Assembly (NCBI GenBank): GCA_050260935.1
Contig: JBLNCU010000087.1
Location: 13,177-77,176 of the forward strand
DNA from: UBA8346 sp050260935
Lineage (GTDB): Bacteria; Bacillota; UBA4882; UBA8346
Reading direction: 5' to 3'
Length of the DNA: 64,000 nt
This document shows, piece after piece, positions 16,973 to 25,820 of this stretch; within the stretch, counting starts at the first letter, position 1; each line of letters starts with the position of its first letter. The notes under the pieces are model-generated. The model had not been told where the DNA came from, ran no database searches, and saw only the letters and a list, made by a program, of their open reading frames with translations. The position numbers were made by a program, and so were the translations under genes.

Positions 16973-17577
16973 TTTCTCCTGAAGATTGAGTCCTTGGTAG
17001 CGCCGGCCGGCAAATCGACTACTAGTAATAAAAGCGGATTAATAATTAAGAAGGTGAAAAAGATTAAGGCCATCCAGACAATGCCCAATGAGTAAATCCA
17101 ATAAAACAGCAGCAGGAAATTGAAAACCGCCATCCCATAGCCCAGGGGAATCCTGTACAAGCTGGGGGAGAGCCGGGCAATCACCCGGTACAGGCAGATC
17201 TCAATCAAGCCTAGAAAGGCCCAGGCCAAAAGCTCCCGCTGACCTAGATCCAGATTGGTTTGGACTTTTAATTTCCACAAAAAGATAAGGGTTAATAAAA
17301 ATCCGCTAAAGGTCCAAACCGAGGAGAGTAAAATCTTACGGAAACTTATAGCGGGGATGGTATCCAGGTGATGTTCCTGTTCTGGATTGTAGGTAAAAAA
17401 AGCGCAGGCAATCCAGATCCCGCTTGTTAAGCCGAGGCTCCAAGCCGGCGGTAAAAATAAAACCATTAAATAAGAAGCCGCTAAATTGATCAAAGGGGAC
17501 CAACGGGCCAAAAATTGCAGGCAAAACCCGGCGAATAAAAATAGCAAGTAGATAAAGATACTTCCAATAAAGCCCAT
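16969..17577 (-). CDS. Hypothetical polytopic membrane protein, 202 residues
   Basis: About six hydrophobic helices span almost the whole protein, beginning IFIYLLFLFAGFCLQFLARW and ending LIFFTFLIINPLLLLVVDL before a short charged tail. It sits between the YhaM-like gene (gap of two bases) and mtaB (overlap of four bases), so it is translated within that operon. I do not recognise the family; there is no transport or enzyme motif. Confidence 0.7.
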   Translation of the reverse strand: MGFIGSIFIYLLFLFAGFCLQFLARWSPLINLAASYLMVLFLPPAWSLGLTSGIWIACAFFTYNPEQEHHLDTIPAISFRKILLSSVWTFSGFLLTLIFLWKLKVQTNLDLGQRELLAWAFLGLIEICLYRVIARLSPSLYRIPLGYGMAVFNFLLLFYWIYSLGIVWMALIFFTFLIINPLLLLVVDLPAGATKDSIFRRK

Positions 17578-17579
17578 TT

Positions 17580-18596
17580 TTAAGCCCCCTCTGATATATG
17601 GTCCTCCAAATCCCGGCGGTTCAAGTTGCCCATAAATATGGACTTCCCTAAGCCTGGATCATATGGAGACCATTCGTCGTTCGAGTTTTGCCCCCTGATT
17701 ACCGTCAAAAATTTTTGGACCTGAGCATCCATATTATCAGCATGGTGTAAGATGCAAGCTTCAACAGTTAAGGGTTCAACCGGCGAACCCCATTCCATTA
17801 TTCCATGGTGGCTAACCAGTAGATGAAGAAGACTATTTTTCAATTGTTGAAATTCTTTATTCTCTTTATCGGCCCCTCCCGGAGTCTTAGCCATAACTTC
17901 CTCCACCATTCTGACCCCCAAAATCAAATGCCCGATCAATTTCCCCTCATCCGTTCCTTCGATGTTTCTCTCCAGTTTGTATGTCTTAACCTTCCCGACG
18001 TCGTGCAGAATAGCGCCGGTTATTAATAAATCCCTATTCACCATCTGGTAATAAGCGGCCGCGGCTTGACAAATGGCGGTAACCCCGGCGGTGTGCTCCA
18101 ATAAACCGCCAATGTAGGCATGATGACGCTTTAAGGCCGCCGGCACCATCGTAAATCTAGTTACAAACTCTTGATCGTCAAAGAACGAAAGTAAAATTCT
18201 CTTTAAATATGCATTTTCAATAGTATTTACCTGTTTTCTTAAAAAATCCCAATATTCGGTGAGATTACCCGGAGACCGGGGTAAAAACTTGCTATAATCG
18301 ATTTCGGCGGCGGGAAGTAATCGAAAGGCATCAGTTTGTTTGCCCTCCCACTCCAATTGGATCTGCCCTTTAAAAAGCTTGGGGGTCAAGTTCTTCAGTT
18401 CAATAACCTTTCCGACCTCCAGGAGCTGAAAAAGCTCTAAATCGGCATCCCATATCTTTACTGCGAGTTCACCCGTTTGATCGCCTATTTTCATCGCCAG
18501 ATACGTGCTGCCATTCTTGGCGGTCCGTAATTGATTCTCCAAAATCAGATATTCCCCGGTTACCGGGGTATTGCCGGTAATCTCTTTGATCTCCAT
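17580..18596 (-). CDS. YhaM-type 3'-5' exoribonuclease (OB fold + HD domain)
   Basis: The 338-residue protein has an N-terminal OB-fold nucleic-acid-binding domain (about 1-95, VTGEYLILENQLRTAKNGST) and a C-terminal HD phosphohydrolase domain. The HD metal ligands are in RHHAYIGGLLEHTA and the HDVGKVKT pair near residues 195-205, with a later HHADNMDA. Bacillus subtilis YhaM, of the same layout and size, is a Mn-dependent 3'-5' exoribonuclease. GGAAGGTGA precedes the ATG. It is adjacent to the RNase-H-fold exonuclease gene, so two nucleases are made together. Confidence 0.88.
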   Translation of the reverse strand: MEIKEITGNTPVTGEYLILENQLRTAKNGSTYLAMKIGDQTGELAVKIWDADLELFQLLEVGKVIELKNLTPKLFKGQIQLEWEGKQTDAFRLLPAAEIDYSKFLPRSPGNLTEYWDFLRKQVNTIENAYLKRILLSFFDDQEFVTRFTMVPAALKRHHAYIGGLLEHTAGVTAICQAAAAYYQMVNRDLLITGAILHDVGKVKTYKLERNIEGTDEGKLIGHLILGVRMVEEVMAKTPGGADKENKEFQQLKNSLLHLLVSHHGIMEWGSPVEPLTVEACILHHADNMDAQVQKFLTVIRGQNSNDEWSPYDPGLGKSIFMGNLNRRDLEDHISEGA

Positions 18597-18600
18597 CCCG

Positions 18601-19491
18601 TCACCTTCCTGTTCTTTTGGACGTTAATAACCCCAAAAATTCGGCCATTGAGAATAAATCAGCGGCGTTATGTTTTAAAACCGGATAGATACAATCATAA
18701 TTTCCGGTATCTAAATAACTGTAATAATATTCGGCTACCTCCGGCCCGGGGATATCATCCCGGCGTTCTTGATTCAACAAACATTTCTCAATCGTCAGTA
18801 ATCTGCAATTCGGCAGGGCTTTTTTATAATCGCGCCGCGCTTGTCTTAATAAATCAAAGTGAAAGGAGGTTAAAACCTCATCCAGATTATGAAACCGCAT
18901 CCGCCCCCGCAAGTACGGCAGATCAAAACTGCGGCCGTTGAAACTAACCACAACTTCAACGTTTTGTAATAATTTAGCTGTTTCATACAGAACCGCCTTC
19001 TCTTCATCGAAATCCCTGGCTAAAAACTGCCTGATGACTCCCTGTCCTTTTTTAAACTCCAAAAACCCGACCAGAAATACCGGATGGATGTAATATAGGC
19101 CTACGGTTTCAATATCCAAAAACAGAACCGAGTCCGGCTGGTAAAAACTTAATAATTGAAGATCGGAAGCTCCATAACGGGCTAAACGGGGAATATCCTT
19201 GGACTCTATCGCTTTGAGCAGATCCCGGGCCGCCCGGCGCCACTTGGGGTGGTTTAAAAGATCACCGACCGTCCGGTAACCCTCTTCCCGCAATTTTTGA
19301 GCGGTTACGGCGCCTACTCCGTATAATAAACTAAAATCTTCTTGCAATAGCCGGTTTGAAGGAAACGTTATTTCGAGTCGCTGCGTTATGGTTTCAATCA
19401 GGCCGAACGTTCCTACCTCATTACCTATCTCCTGGATTTCGGCCTCTCCGGGTTTAGGGATCGCGATCCCGTTGTCGGAATAGGTTGTCAA
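18601..19491 (-). CDS. YprB-like RNase H-fold exonuclease (ribonuclease H-like domain protein)
   Basis: The N-terminal third contains a helix-hairpin-helix type segment (LLYGVGAVTAQKLREEGYRT), and the rest is a DnaQ/RNase H-like fold. Metal-binding acidic residues appear in FLDIETVGLYY, VVSFNGRSFDLPYL and the final HNAADLFSMAEF. This matches the predicted exonuclease family of B. subtilis YprB. The start is TTG behind GGAGGTAACGGG. It lies four bases before the YhaM gene and 62 bases after lptA, so it may be transcribed with the lipopolysaccharide-transport genes. The substrate is unknown. Confidence 0.8.
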   Translation of the reverse strand: MTTYSDNGIAIPKPGEAEIQEIGNEVGTFGLIETITQRLEITFPSNRLLQEDFSLLYGVGAVTAQKLREEGYRTVGDLLNHPKWRRAARDLLKAIESKDIPRLARYGASDLQLLSFYQPDSVLFLDIETVGLYYIHPVFLVGFLEFKKGQGVIRQFLARDFDEEKAVLYETAKLLQNVEVVVSFNGRSFDLPYLRGRMRFHNLDEVLTSFHFDLLRQARRDYKKALPNCRLLTIEKCLLNQERRDDIPGPEVAEYYYSYLDTGNYDCIYPVLKHNAADLFSMAEFLGLLTSKRTGR

Positions 19492-19553
19492 CCCGTTACC
19501 TCCTTAAATTTTACTACTAAAAAACACCTTTTCTCCTTGTGGTTTGTCCAAAT

Positions 19554-20627
19554 TTATTTACGTTTCGCCTTCCGGTCCTGATTTTCCTGGGCCCCCTTCT
19601 CGGAATCAACTCTAAATTCGATGCTGACTCCCTGGTTGACCACGAAACTCTTATCTTTAATGTAGATGGTTATTAAATTCCCGCGGATTTCTTCCTCTTT
19701 TGGCCTTTTTAGGAAGGCGTTTGTTTTAAAAGTCAATACTTGTTTACTATCAATATACTCTATTTCAACAGCTGAACCGGTAAAATCCCGGTGCTCAACC
19801 ATTCCCTTATCCTCGGTTTTAAAGTTTTTAGTTTCCGACTCGAAATAAAGCTTGGCGGAGGTCAATTTAAAGCCCTCTTTAACTATTTTACCATGTTCAT
19901 CCTTGGTTTCGGCCCGGTCCAATATCACGTTACCGCTAAAAGTTCCGTTTTTCTTTTGGTAATCGTATTCCAAATGATTAGCGGTGATGGTTACCTCATC
20001 GTTTTTTAATTCAACCTGTCGCTTAACTGCAAAACTATTGGCCTGGGTGTTGATGATAATCTCGGCGCCGCGAATTTCTTCGCCGTTCGGCCTTTTTAAA
20101 TAAGCATTCCCTGTAAAACACAGCTCTTGTTTTCGATCATCGTAAGCGATTAGATCAGCGGACCCGGTAAATTCCCTATGTTCAACCTGACTTCTATTTT
20201 TGGCCAGGAAATTATCGGTGTCCGCCTCGAAATAGAGTTCCTCGGTAATCAGTGTGAAAGCATCTTTAGTTACTTTGCCCTCTTTGTCCTTTACTTCACT
20301 CCGGTTAAGCAAAACATTCCTGGTAAAACTGCCGCTTTTCTTTTTGAAATTATACTCCAGATTATCCGCAGCAATTGTCAGATCAGGACGGCTTAGTTTA
20401 ACTCCGCTGCCAAAGGAGGCTATTTTTTTATCCATGTCAACCCGGGTTTTTTCGGTGGTGATCATGGTTGAACCCTGGATGATCCGGACATTTCCCTCCA
20501 AAAAGGTGAGTTTTTTCTTATCATCGCCCCAGATTTTATCGCCGGTGGCCTTTACCGGTTCATTGGCTGCTTTGACAAGACCGGCGCTGATAATAAAAAA
20601 AAGAACGAGGAACCACCATTTTTTCAT
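19554..20627 (-). CDS. lptA: LptA/OstA-type periplasmic LPS bridge protein with internal duplication
   Basis: A signal peptide (residues 1-20, ending KAANEP) exports this 357-residue protein. LptA-family jellyrolls stack between the inner and outer membranes to form the LPS slide. Known LptA proteins have about 180 residues. Here a unit of about 120 residues occurs twice: LEYNFKKKSGSFTRNVLLNR to AVKRQVELKN, then LEYDYQKKNGTFSGNVILDR to VVNQGVSIEF. Each copy contains an EHR[ED]FTGSA segment and NA[YF]LKRP. A shorter first repeat precedes them. The tail is basic. The ATG overlaps the lptC stop as ATGA. Function by family and operon; the doubled length is the oddity. Confidence 0.88.
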   Translation of the reverse strand: MKKWWFLVLFFIISAGLVKAANEPVKATGDKIWGDDKKKLTFLEGNVRIIQGSTMITTEKTRVDMDKKIASFGSGVKLSRPDLTIAADNLEYNFKKKSGSFTRNVLLNRSEVKDKEGKVTKDAFTLITEELYFEADTDNFLAKNRSQVEHREFTGSADLIAYDDRKQELCFTGNAYLKRPNGEEIRGAEIIINTQANSFAVKRQVELKNDEVTITANHLEYDYQKKNGTFSGNVILDRAETKDEHGKIVKEGFKLTSAKLYFESETKNFKTEDKGMVEHRDFTGSAVEIEYIDSKQVLTFKTNAFLKRPKEEEIRGNLITIYIKDKSFVVNQGVSIEFRVDSEKGAQENQDRKAKRK

Positions 20628-21265
20628 GGATAGATGGTTACTCCTTTCGGACCCAGCAGCTGATAACTCTCATCTTTGTCGTTAAAAATCACCCCATCCG
20701 CCTTCACCCGGTCCTTTTTTTCAATTAAAAGCACCCCCCCTTCCAGCAAGATTTCATCCTTGGGAAGGTTGATCTTCATTGTTTTGGCATATGCCCGCGA
20801 GTCCTTCCTGGTCATTTCCACCTCATGATTGCAGATTAACTCCTCGGTGGCGTAGTTCAGCATTCCGTCGGCCGTAACTACCAGACTATTGTCAATTCTG
20901 ACTTCTAATCCCCCGCCAAAGTATAACAAACGGGGCGCCTTCTCCCAGCGGGCCCAACCGGCCTTAAAGTCGACCCTTTTACCCTTCACCGAAAAAGCCA
21001 CCCCGCGGCTGATCTTTTGGAAATAAATAAAATTTCCATCGCTTGACTGCCAAATCCTTTCGGCTTCGATCTCCCAATCTTTTTTGTCATCCTTCCATCC
21101 GGTCAGGCGGGTCCTAGTCATATCAATACTGGGGACCGCCGGTTTAAGATTTTGAGAGGGAGTGCTCTTGATAAAGAAATCATCCCACCAACCGCCGAAG
21201 TATCCCATGAGCAGTATTAACACCACTGCTAAGATCGCCAGTGCTTTATTCCATTCCAAGCGCAT
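20624..21265 (-). CDS. lptC: LptC-like LPS export protein
   Basis: An N-terminal membrane anchor (LAILAVVLILLMGYFGGWW) is followed by a beta-rich periplasmic domain (about 40-213) of the LptC/OstA type, with MTRTRLTGWKDDKKDWEIEA and VTADGMLNYATEELICNHEV. LptC takes lipopolysaccharide from the LptF/G complex and passes it to LptA. Its first 20 bases overlap the end of lptD and its last four overlap lptA, indicating translational coupling. The order lptF-lptD-lptC-lptA on one transcript supports the call. Confidence 0.85.
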   Translation of the reverse strand: MRLEWNKALAILAVVLILLMGYFGGWWDDFFIKSTPSQNLKPAVPSIDMTRTRLTGWKDDKKDWEIEAERIWQSSDGNFIYFQKISRGVAFSVKGKRVDFKAGWARWEKAPRLLYFGGGLEVRIDNSLVVTADGMLNYATEELICNHEVEMTRKDSRAYAKTMKINLPKDEILLEGGVLLIEKKDRVKADGVIFNDKDESYQLLGPKGVTIYP

Positions 21266-23459
21266 TGATAAAATTCTCCATCGTATTATTGCCGGTTAAT
21301 TTCAGTTTGGCGTCCGGGAAGGCTTTTATGAATATTTGAACCCAATACTCCCTTAGGATTCCGTCATAATGAAACATAACTTCCCGGCAATGCCAATCAT
21401 AGATTAAAGCGTATTCCGAAATTGTATACTTATTCATTAAATAATCGTAGCGGGTAGCGATCCGATAACTCCACTTGTTATTGATTCTATCCGAGATTAA
21501 GGCCTCAAACTGCTGCATAGTCCAGGGGTAATCGAGATTTTGAAAGTTATACCCCAGCCACAGGGAGAGACGCCAGTTTTCTTTAGGATTGTAAAACGCC
21601 CTCAGGTTGGTTTGGCCCGGACCCAAAACCCAGTCATAAATAGTATCGAAATGTAATTCCTCCTTGGGAGCCGGCGTCCAGTCGGCTGTTATATTGGCCG
21701 GGTAGGCATACCGGGTATAGAAATTATATTCGGTTGTTAATGAAGCCCGGAGTGGTTTAGTTGTGTAATACCAACCGTTTTTTATAAAGGCGCCCGGTTG
21801 GGCGTTATCTCCCTCGTATCCAAAATAATTGTTGGTCAGACCGAGCGTATTGGCGTAACCGGTATCAAACTTGGTATAAAAGGCCTCGCTAAATTGATCT
21901 TTCAAGCCTACTTGGGCTGAAGCGGAATATAATTCGGTTTCCCTATCGTTGACAAAAAAATCGCGGTATTTAAAAGCAGCCTCCGTATCTAAAGTGAATT
22001 GGCCCTCTTGCCAAAGGGTCACCGGCAATTTTCGGAAATTTAGAGCATAGCGGTCACCTTCGGAACTAGAAGCCGTTGAGTAGAACTTTTCCATGTGAGT
22101 ATATTGTGACTTGATCTCAACATCGCCGAGAACCGGAAATTTCCACTTAGGGATCGTATAAAGCAGATCCGGGTTTAAGTTGGTGCTGCTGGAATAAGTA
22201 TTGTTATAATTTTGGTTTTCCATGACTGTCAGAGCAAGATTAGACCAAGTCCAATCTTTAGTTGCTCTAAAATTATACAATTTGCTGATGTTAGGATTAT
22301 TATCCTTTAGATACCCCCGGTAATACCATTGGCCATTAAGGCTAACATTGGAGGTGGCATCCGGGTTGTAATTCCAGTTGGTGGCGAGATTAATCTGTCT
22401 TAAAGTCTGTTCCCCGGTATCACTGAAATCCATAGTTAGGTTGCTGGGGTAAGGATACTGCCCCGAAAGACTGAAATTATAAGTGTTATCAAGGTAAAGA
22501 ACACCGTCTTTGGTAAAGTGATGCCAGCTTTCTAATTTTTGACTAGTTAATACCTTTGGATTTAAATACTCCTTATAGCCGAAGCCCAACATGTAATCAT
22601 TGTAAAGTGAGGTATATGGAGCGTTATAGGAATTACTATACTGGCCGGCTTGGAGATTATTCATATTCTGCTTATCCAGGAAACCGTATTTTTGGGTGAA
22701 CACCCCGGTATGTGAAGTATATCTCGAATTTTCAACTTCATAATAGTTACCGCCATACTCGCTAAACCTGGTATGGAGATCGCCCCAGCTGTATTCATTT
22801 GGGATATAATAATAGTAGAATTTTACATCGATGAACCACCCCTCGGCGGCGCTGTTACCTACCCTCACTTCAAAATTATTATTTTTAAGGGAAATATACA
22901 AAACCGGGAAATAGAATATAGGGAATGGCCCTTCCCAATACCAGACATGGCGCATGATGATCAGATCCCCCGGGTAATACTCGATTTCCTTGGCGGAAAA
23001 ACGGTAGTGAGGATGGTCTAAATTACAACTGGTAAACGTTGAATGTTTCGCCCTAATCTCCTCTCCTTTTATAAAGGCCTCATTGGCGGTTAAATAAACC
23101 GGCCCGTTGATTTGGGGGTCCGTAATCACTGATGCCAGTGGGGAGATCCATCCTTGTTGGGTCTTTAAATAATAGAGAAAACGATCACCGTGATAAATAT
23201 CGCTTTTGTTATTAACAACCACCTTACCGGTAGCCAGCAAAACATCCTGATCCTGATCAATTAAGCAATAGTCCGCCTCGATTTTGACGTTCTTATATTC
23301 AATTTTAACATTGCCGGTTGCTTCCACCTGCTTCGATTCATAATCATATTTTACCTCATCGGCTATTACCTTCGCCGGTACAGTTTCAGCGCGGACAATT
23401 GAAGAATATCCAGCCAAAAAAACCAAAACCAGTATGCCCGCATATATCGCCCGTCTCAT
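21246..23459 (-). CDS. lptD: LptD-like outer-membrane LPS assembly protein
   Basis: The 737-residue protein begins with a signal peptide (RAIYAGILVLVFLAGYSSIV, cleavage near RAETV) and an OstA/LptA-like jellyroll (about 25-125: VKYDYESKQVEATGNVKIEY). The rest is a large beta barrel, rich in alternating aromatic strands (YYEVENSRYTSHTGVFTQKY). LptD inserts LPS in the outer leaflet with the lipoprotein LptE, which I do not find here. The family's disulfide cysteines are not conserved, as is common outside Proteobacteria. GAGGAGATAGGG precedes the ATG and the gene follows lptF by two bases. Confidence 0.87.
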   Translation of the reverse strand: MRRAIYAGILVLVFLAGYSSIVRAETVPAKVIADEVKYDYESKQVEATGNVKIEYKNVKIEADYCLIDQDQDVLLATGKVVVNNKSDIYHGDRFLYYLKTQQGWISPLASVITDPQINGPVYLTANEAFIKGEEIRAKHSTFTSCNLDHPHYRFSAKEIEYYPGDLIIMRHVWYWEGPFPIFYFPVLYISLKNNNFEVRVGNSAAEGWFIDVKFYYYYIPNEYSWGDLHTRFSEYGGNYYEVENSRYTSHTGVFTQKYGFLDKQNMNNLQAGQYSNSYNAPYTSLYNDYMLGFGYKEYLNPKVLTSQKLESWHHFTKDGVLYLDNTYNFSLSGQYPYPSNLTMDFSDTGEQTLRQINLATNWNYNPDATSNVSLNGQWYYRGYLKDNNPNISKLYNFRATKDWTWSNLALTVMENQNYNNTYSSSTNLNPDLLYTIPKWKFPVLGDVEIKSQYTHMEKFYSTASSSEGDRYALNFRKLPVTLWQEGQFTLDTEAAFKYRDFFVNDRETELYSASAQVGLKDQFSEAFYTKFDTGYANTLGLTNNYFGYEGDNAQPGAFIKNGWYYTTKPLRASLTTEYNFYTRYAYPANITADWTPAPKEELHFDTIYDWVLGPGQTNLRAFYNPKENWRLSLWLGYNFQNLDYPWTMQQFEALISDRINNKWSYRIATRYDYLMNKYTISEYALIYDWHCREVMFHYDGILREYWVQIFIKAFPDAKLKLTGNNTMENFINALGME

Positions 23460-23461
23460 CC

Positions 23462-24544
23462 CTATCTCCTCTGTTCAACCAGAAAAAGAAGGAAAACACC
23501 GACAATCAAGAAGAAGATATGTGGAGCCCAGGCTGCGATCCAGGGGGATAGTAAACCATTGGAGCCCATGGTACGTCCGATAACCTGCATCGTGTAATAA
23601 CCCATAATAATTAAAAAACAATACACCATTCCCACCCAACGGGACTGGCGCCCGGTAAAAAAGGTCAACGGTATGGCTAAAAAAATTAAAACCACCGAAA
23701 TCATTGGATCGGCAAATTTTTGATAATAGAAAACGGTATAAATCGGTACGTTTAGACCACTTTTCTTATAAACCTTTATTAGATTCAACAATTCCCGGGC
23801 CCGCATTTCATAAGGGGATTTTTCCGTCCCGACAATGACATTAAAGTCCGTACCCATCTTTAATTCCATATTCTGATAATGGAGCTCCGAAGTAATGGCT
23901 CCTCCCTTGTCTATTTCATGAACTACCCCGTTATGCAATTCCCAGAATCCGTTACGTAATAAACCGTATTCCGCGGTAATGGTCCGGGGCCATTCGCCGG
24001 AACTCCGGGCTTCGATAATCAGGATCCCAAAAATCTTTTTCTGCCTGCGATCAACTTTATTTAAATAAATAAAACGGTTTTGCGGCCCCTTGAAAACAAC
24101 CTTCTCTTTTAACAACGGCATGTTTTCCTGAAGGGATAAACGACGAATCTCTTTCTGGAAACGGTGGTTAGCCGAGGAAACCACCAGATCATTCCACCAG
24201 TACGCCGCGAAACAGATGAGGAAAACTCCGATGAAGACCGGGGCTACGATTTTAAAGATGGAAGAACCGGACTGTTGCATAACGTCGAGTTCGTGCTCGC
24301 GCAAGAGTCTTCCCAAAGCCAAGATAGCTCCGAAAAGTGCGGCTGCCGGCAAAACATCCATCCAAAGAGAGGGAATCTGGTTGAGCAGTAGTTTCATCAA
24401 TATACCGAAGGTCACCCGGTAACCGATAAAAAAATCGTTATAATCAAAGAAAATCTTCCCAATTCCTAAAACCGTGAATCCCAATCCGCAAATTAAGAAT
24501 TGCTGCTGAAATTCTTTCCATACATATCTATGGATAATCCGCAT
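23462..24544 (-). CDS. LptF/LptG-family LPS ABC permease
   Basis: This 360-residue inner-membrane protein has the YjgP/YjgQ layout. Two or three helices lie at the N-terminus (YRVTFGILMKLLLNQIPSLW region), then a periplasmic beta-jellyroll domain (about 120-250), then three C-terminal helices. The motif LREHELDVMQQSG is a family signature. In Firmicutes with LPS often a single gene serves as both LptF and LptG, so no letter is assigned. The start is the ATG at 24542-24544 after GGGAG; a longer frame to 24694 runs through two terminator hairpins and is unlikely. The LptB ATPase is not in the window. Confidence 0.87.
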   Translation of the reverse strand: MRIIHRYVWKEFQQQFLICGLGFTVLGIGKIFFDYNDFFIGYRVTFGILMKLLLNQIPSLWMDVLPAAALFGAILALGRLLREHELDVMQQSGSSIFKIVAPVFIGVFLICFAAYWWNDLVVSSANHRFQKEIRRLSLQENMPLLKEKVVFKGPQNRFIYLNKVDRRQKKIFGILIIEARSSGEWPRTITAEYGLLRNGFWELHNGVVHEIDKGGAITSELHYQNMELKMGTDFNVIVGTEKSPYEMRARELLNLIKVYKKSGLNVPIYTVFYYQKFADPMISVVLIFLAIPLTFFTGRQSRWVGMVYCFLIIMGYYTMQVIGRTMGSNGLLSPWIAAWAPHIFFLIVGVFLLFLVEQRR

Positions 24545-24571
24545 CTTATACTCCCAGCATAGCTTAGTAAG

Positions 24572-24591
24572 AAAAAAGCGCCGACGGCGCC
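24572..24591 (-). terminator. Terminator directly upstream of lptF/G
   Basis: Stem GCGCC / GGCGC with loop GTC followed by TTTTTT in the minus direction. It ends about 28 bases before the lptF/G start codon, leaving no room for a promoter after it. Confidence 0.65.
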
Positions 24592-24634
24592 AACAACCGG
24601 TATCCGAAGCAAGTCGCAGATCAAGGATAAAAAT

Positions 24635-24692
24635 AAAACTAGGCAAATCTCCACATTTTTCCGTCCAGAGATTTAGTTCGCCTAGTTTTTTC
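24635..24692 (-). terminator. Long bidirectional terminator hairpin between lpxD and lptF/G
   Basis: Outer arms AAAACTAGGC / GCCTAGTTTT (24635-24644 and 24680-24689) and inner arms AAATCTC / GAGATTT form a long stem. T-runs follow on both strands, so it can stop transcription in either direction. A further small perfect hairpin CCTCCAT-TG-ATGGAGG lies at 24698-24713 beside the lpxD stop codon. Confidence 0.75.
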
Positions 24693-24718
24693 AAAATCCT
24701 CCATTGATGGAGGCGATT

Positions 24719-25744
24719 TCATGAGTGAACTCTTTCCTCCAATTCGGCTACTTTTCTTTTCAATTCCTTAATCTCTTTTAAAAGCTCGGGAAGACGTCCG
24801 GCTGCGGCCTGAATCCGCATATCTTCCGCATGAGGCCTGGCCGGGCTCCCCGATACAAAGGAGTTGGGCGGCAAACTGTTGATCGTTACCGAATTGGCCG
24901 CCAATACCGAATCATTCCCAATCTTAATGTGGCCAACCACGCCGGCTCTCCCGGCCATGATCACTCGATCACCAAGTTTAGTGCTGCCGGCCATAGCCGC
25001 CTGACCGCATAAAAGGCAGTCCTCGCCTATCTCGCAATTATGAGCGACCTGTACCAGGTTGTCGATCTTCGTTCCCCTTTTAATCAGGGTTGCTCCAGTG
25101 GTAGCCCGGTCAATAGCCACGTTGGCGCCGATTTCGACGTCGTCTTCGATTATAACTATGCCGATTTGTGGTACCTTATATTGTTTTCCTTCAACCGCAA
25201 CATAACCAAAGCCATCAGAGCCAATAACCGTTCCGGCATGGACCTCCACATTATCTCCAATGATGCAATCTTTACGTATTACCACATTTGAATGAATAAC
25301 TGAATTGCGGCCAATTTTAACCCGGTCCTCGATTACCACTCCCGGGTGAATAATACTGCCTTGACCAATCGAAACTCCGGCGCCCACTGAAACCAAGGCG
25401 CCAATCTCACAACCGGCTCCTCGAAAATCCGGCCCGATGACCGCCGATGGGTGAATTCCGGGGGAGCATTTGGCGGGAGGATTAAAAAAACTTAGTATTT
25501 GGGCAAAAGCCAACCTGGGGTTGGCTACTCTGATTGCCGGTTTAGTTAATTCCGTTATATTGACGGGAACAATGACAGCAGCAGCTTTACTGCCAAGAGC
25601 CGGTTCTAAAGCCCGAATCGAAGCCGCCATGGTAATTTCACCGGGAGCGGCATCTTCGATACCGGACGCGGCGGTTATTTCAATATCGCCATTCCCGACC
25701 AGTTCGCCATTGACCAATTCCGCCAGTTTCCGTAAAGAAGGCAT
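24719..25744 (-). CDS. lpxD: UDP-3-O-acylglucosamine N-acyltransferase LpxD
   Basis: LpxD adds the second hydroxyacyl chain in lipid A synthesis, using acyl-ACP. The 341-residue protein has an N-terminal uridine-binding domain and a left-handed beta helix of hexapeptide repeats (GAGVSIGQGSIIHPGVVIED, RVKIGRNSVIHSNVVI). The catalytic histidine is expected in QVAHNCEIGEDCLLCGQ. The C-terminus is a helical extension ELLKEIKELKRKVAELEER, typical of LpxD. The start is the ATG at 25742-25744; a TTG three codons earlier is less well placed relative to AAGGGG. Other lipid A genes are not in the window. Confidence 0.94.
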   Translation of the reverse strand: MPSLRKLAELVNGELVGNGDIEITAASGIEDAAPGEITMAASIRALEPALGSKAAAVIVPVNITELTKPAIRVANPRLAFAQILSFFNPPAKCSPGIHPSAVIGPDFRGAGCEIGALVSVGAGVSIGQGSIIHPGVVIEDRVKIGRNSVIHSNVVIRKDCIIGDNVEVHAGTVIGSDGFGYVAVEGKQYKVPQIGIVIIEDDVEIGANVAIDRATTGATLIKRGTKIDNLVQVAHNCEIGEDCLLCGQAAMAGSTKLGDRVIMAGRAGVVGHIKIGNDSVLAANSVTINSLPPNSFVSGSPARPHAEDMRIQAAAGRLPELLKEIKELKRKVAELEERVHS

Positions 25745-25820
25745 GAGCTTCAAACCCCTTTTAATAATTTTAACTGGATCTTAATATCCAAATGAATCCC
25801 CTAAAATCAGTTTGATATTC

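Noticed and set aside
23462..24694. Longer LptF/G reading frame starting at 24694
   Set aside because: The extra 50 codons cross two terminator hairpins, lack homology to the family N-terminus and have no ribosome site.
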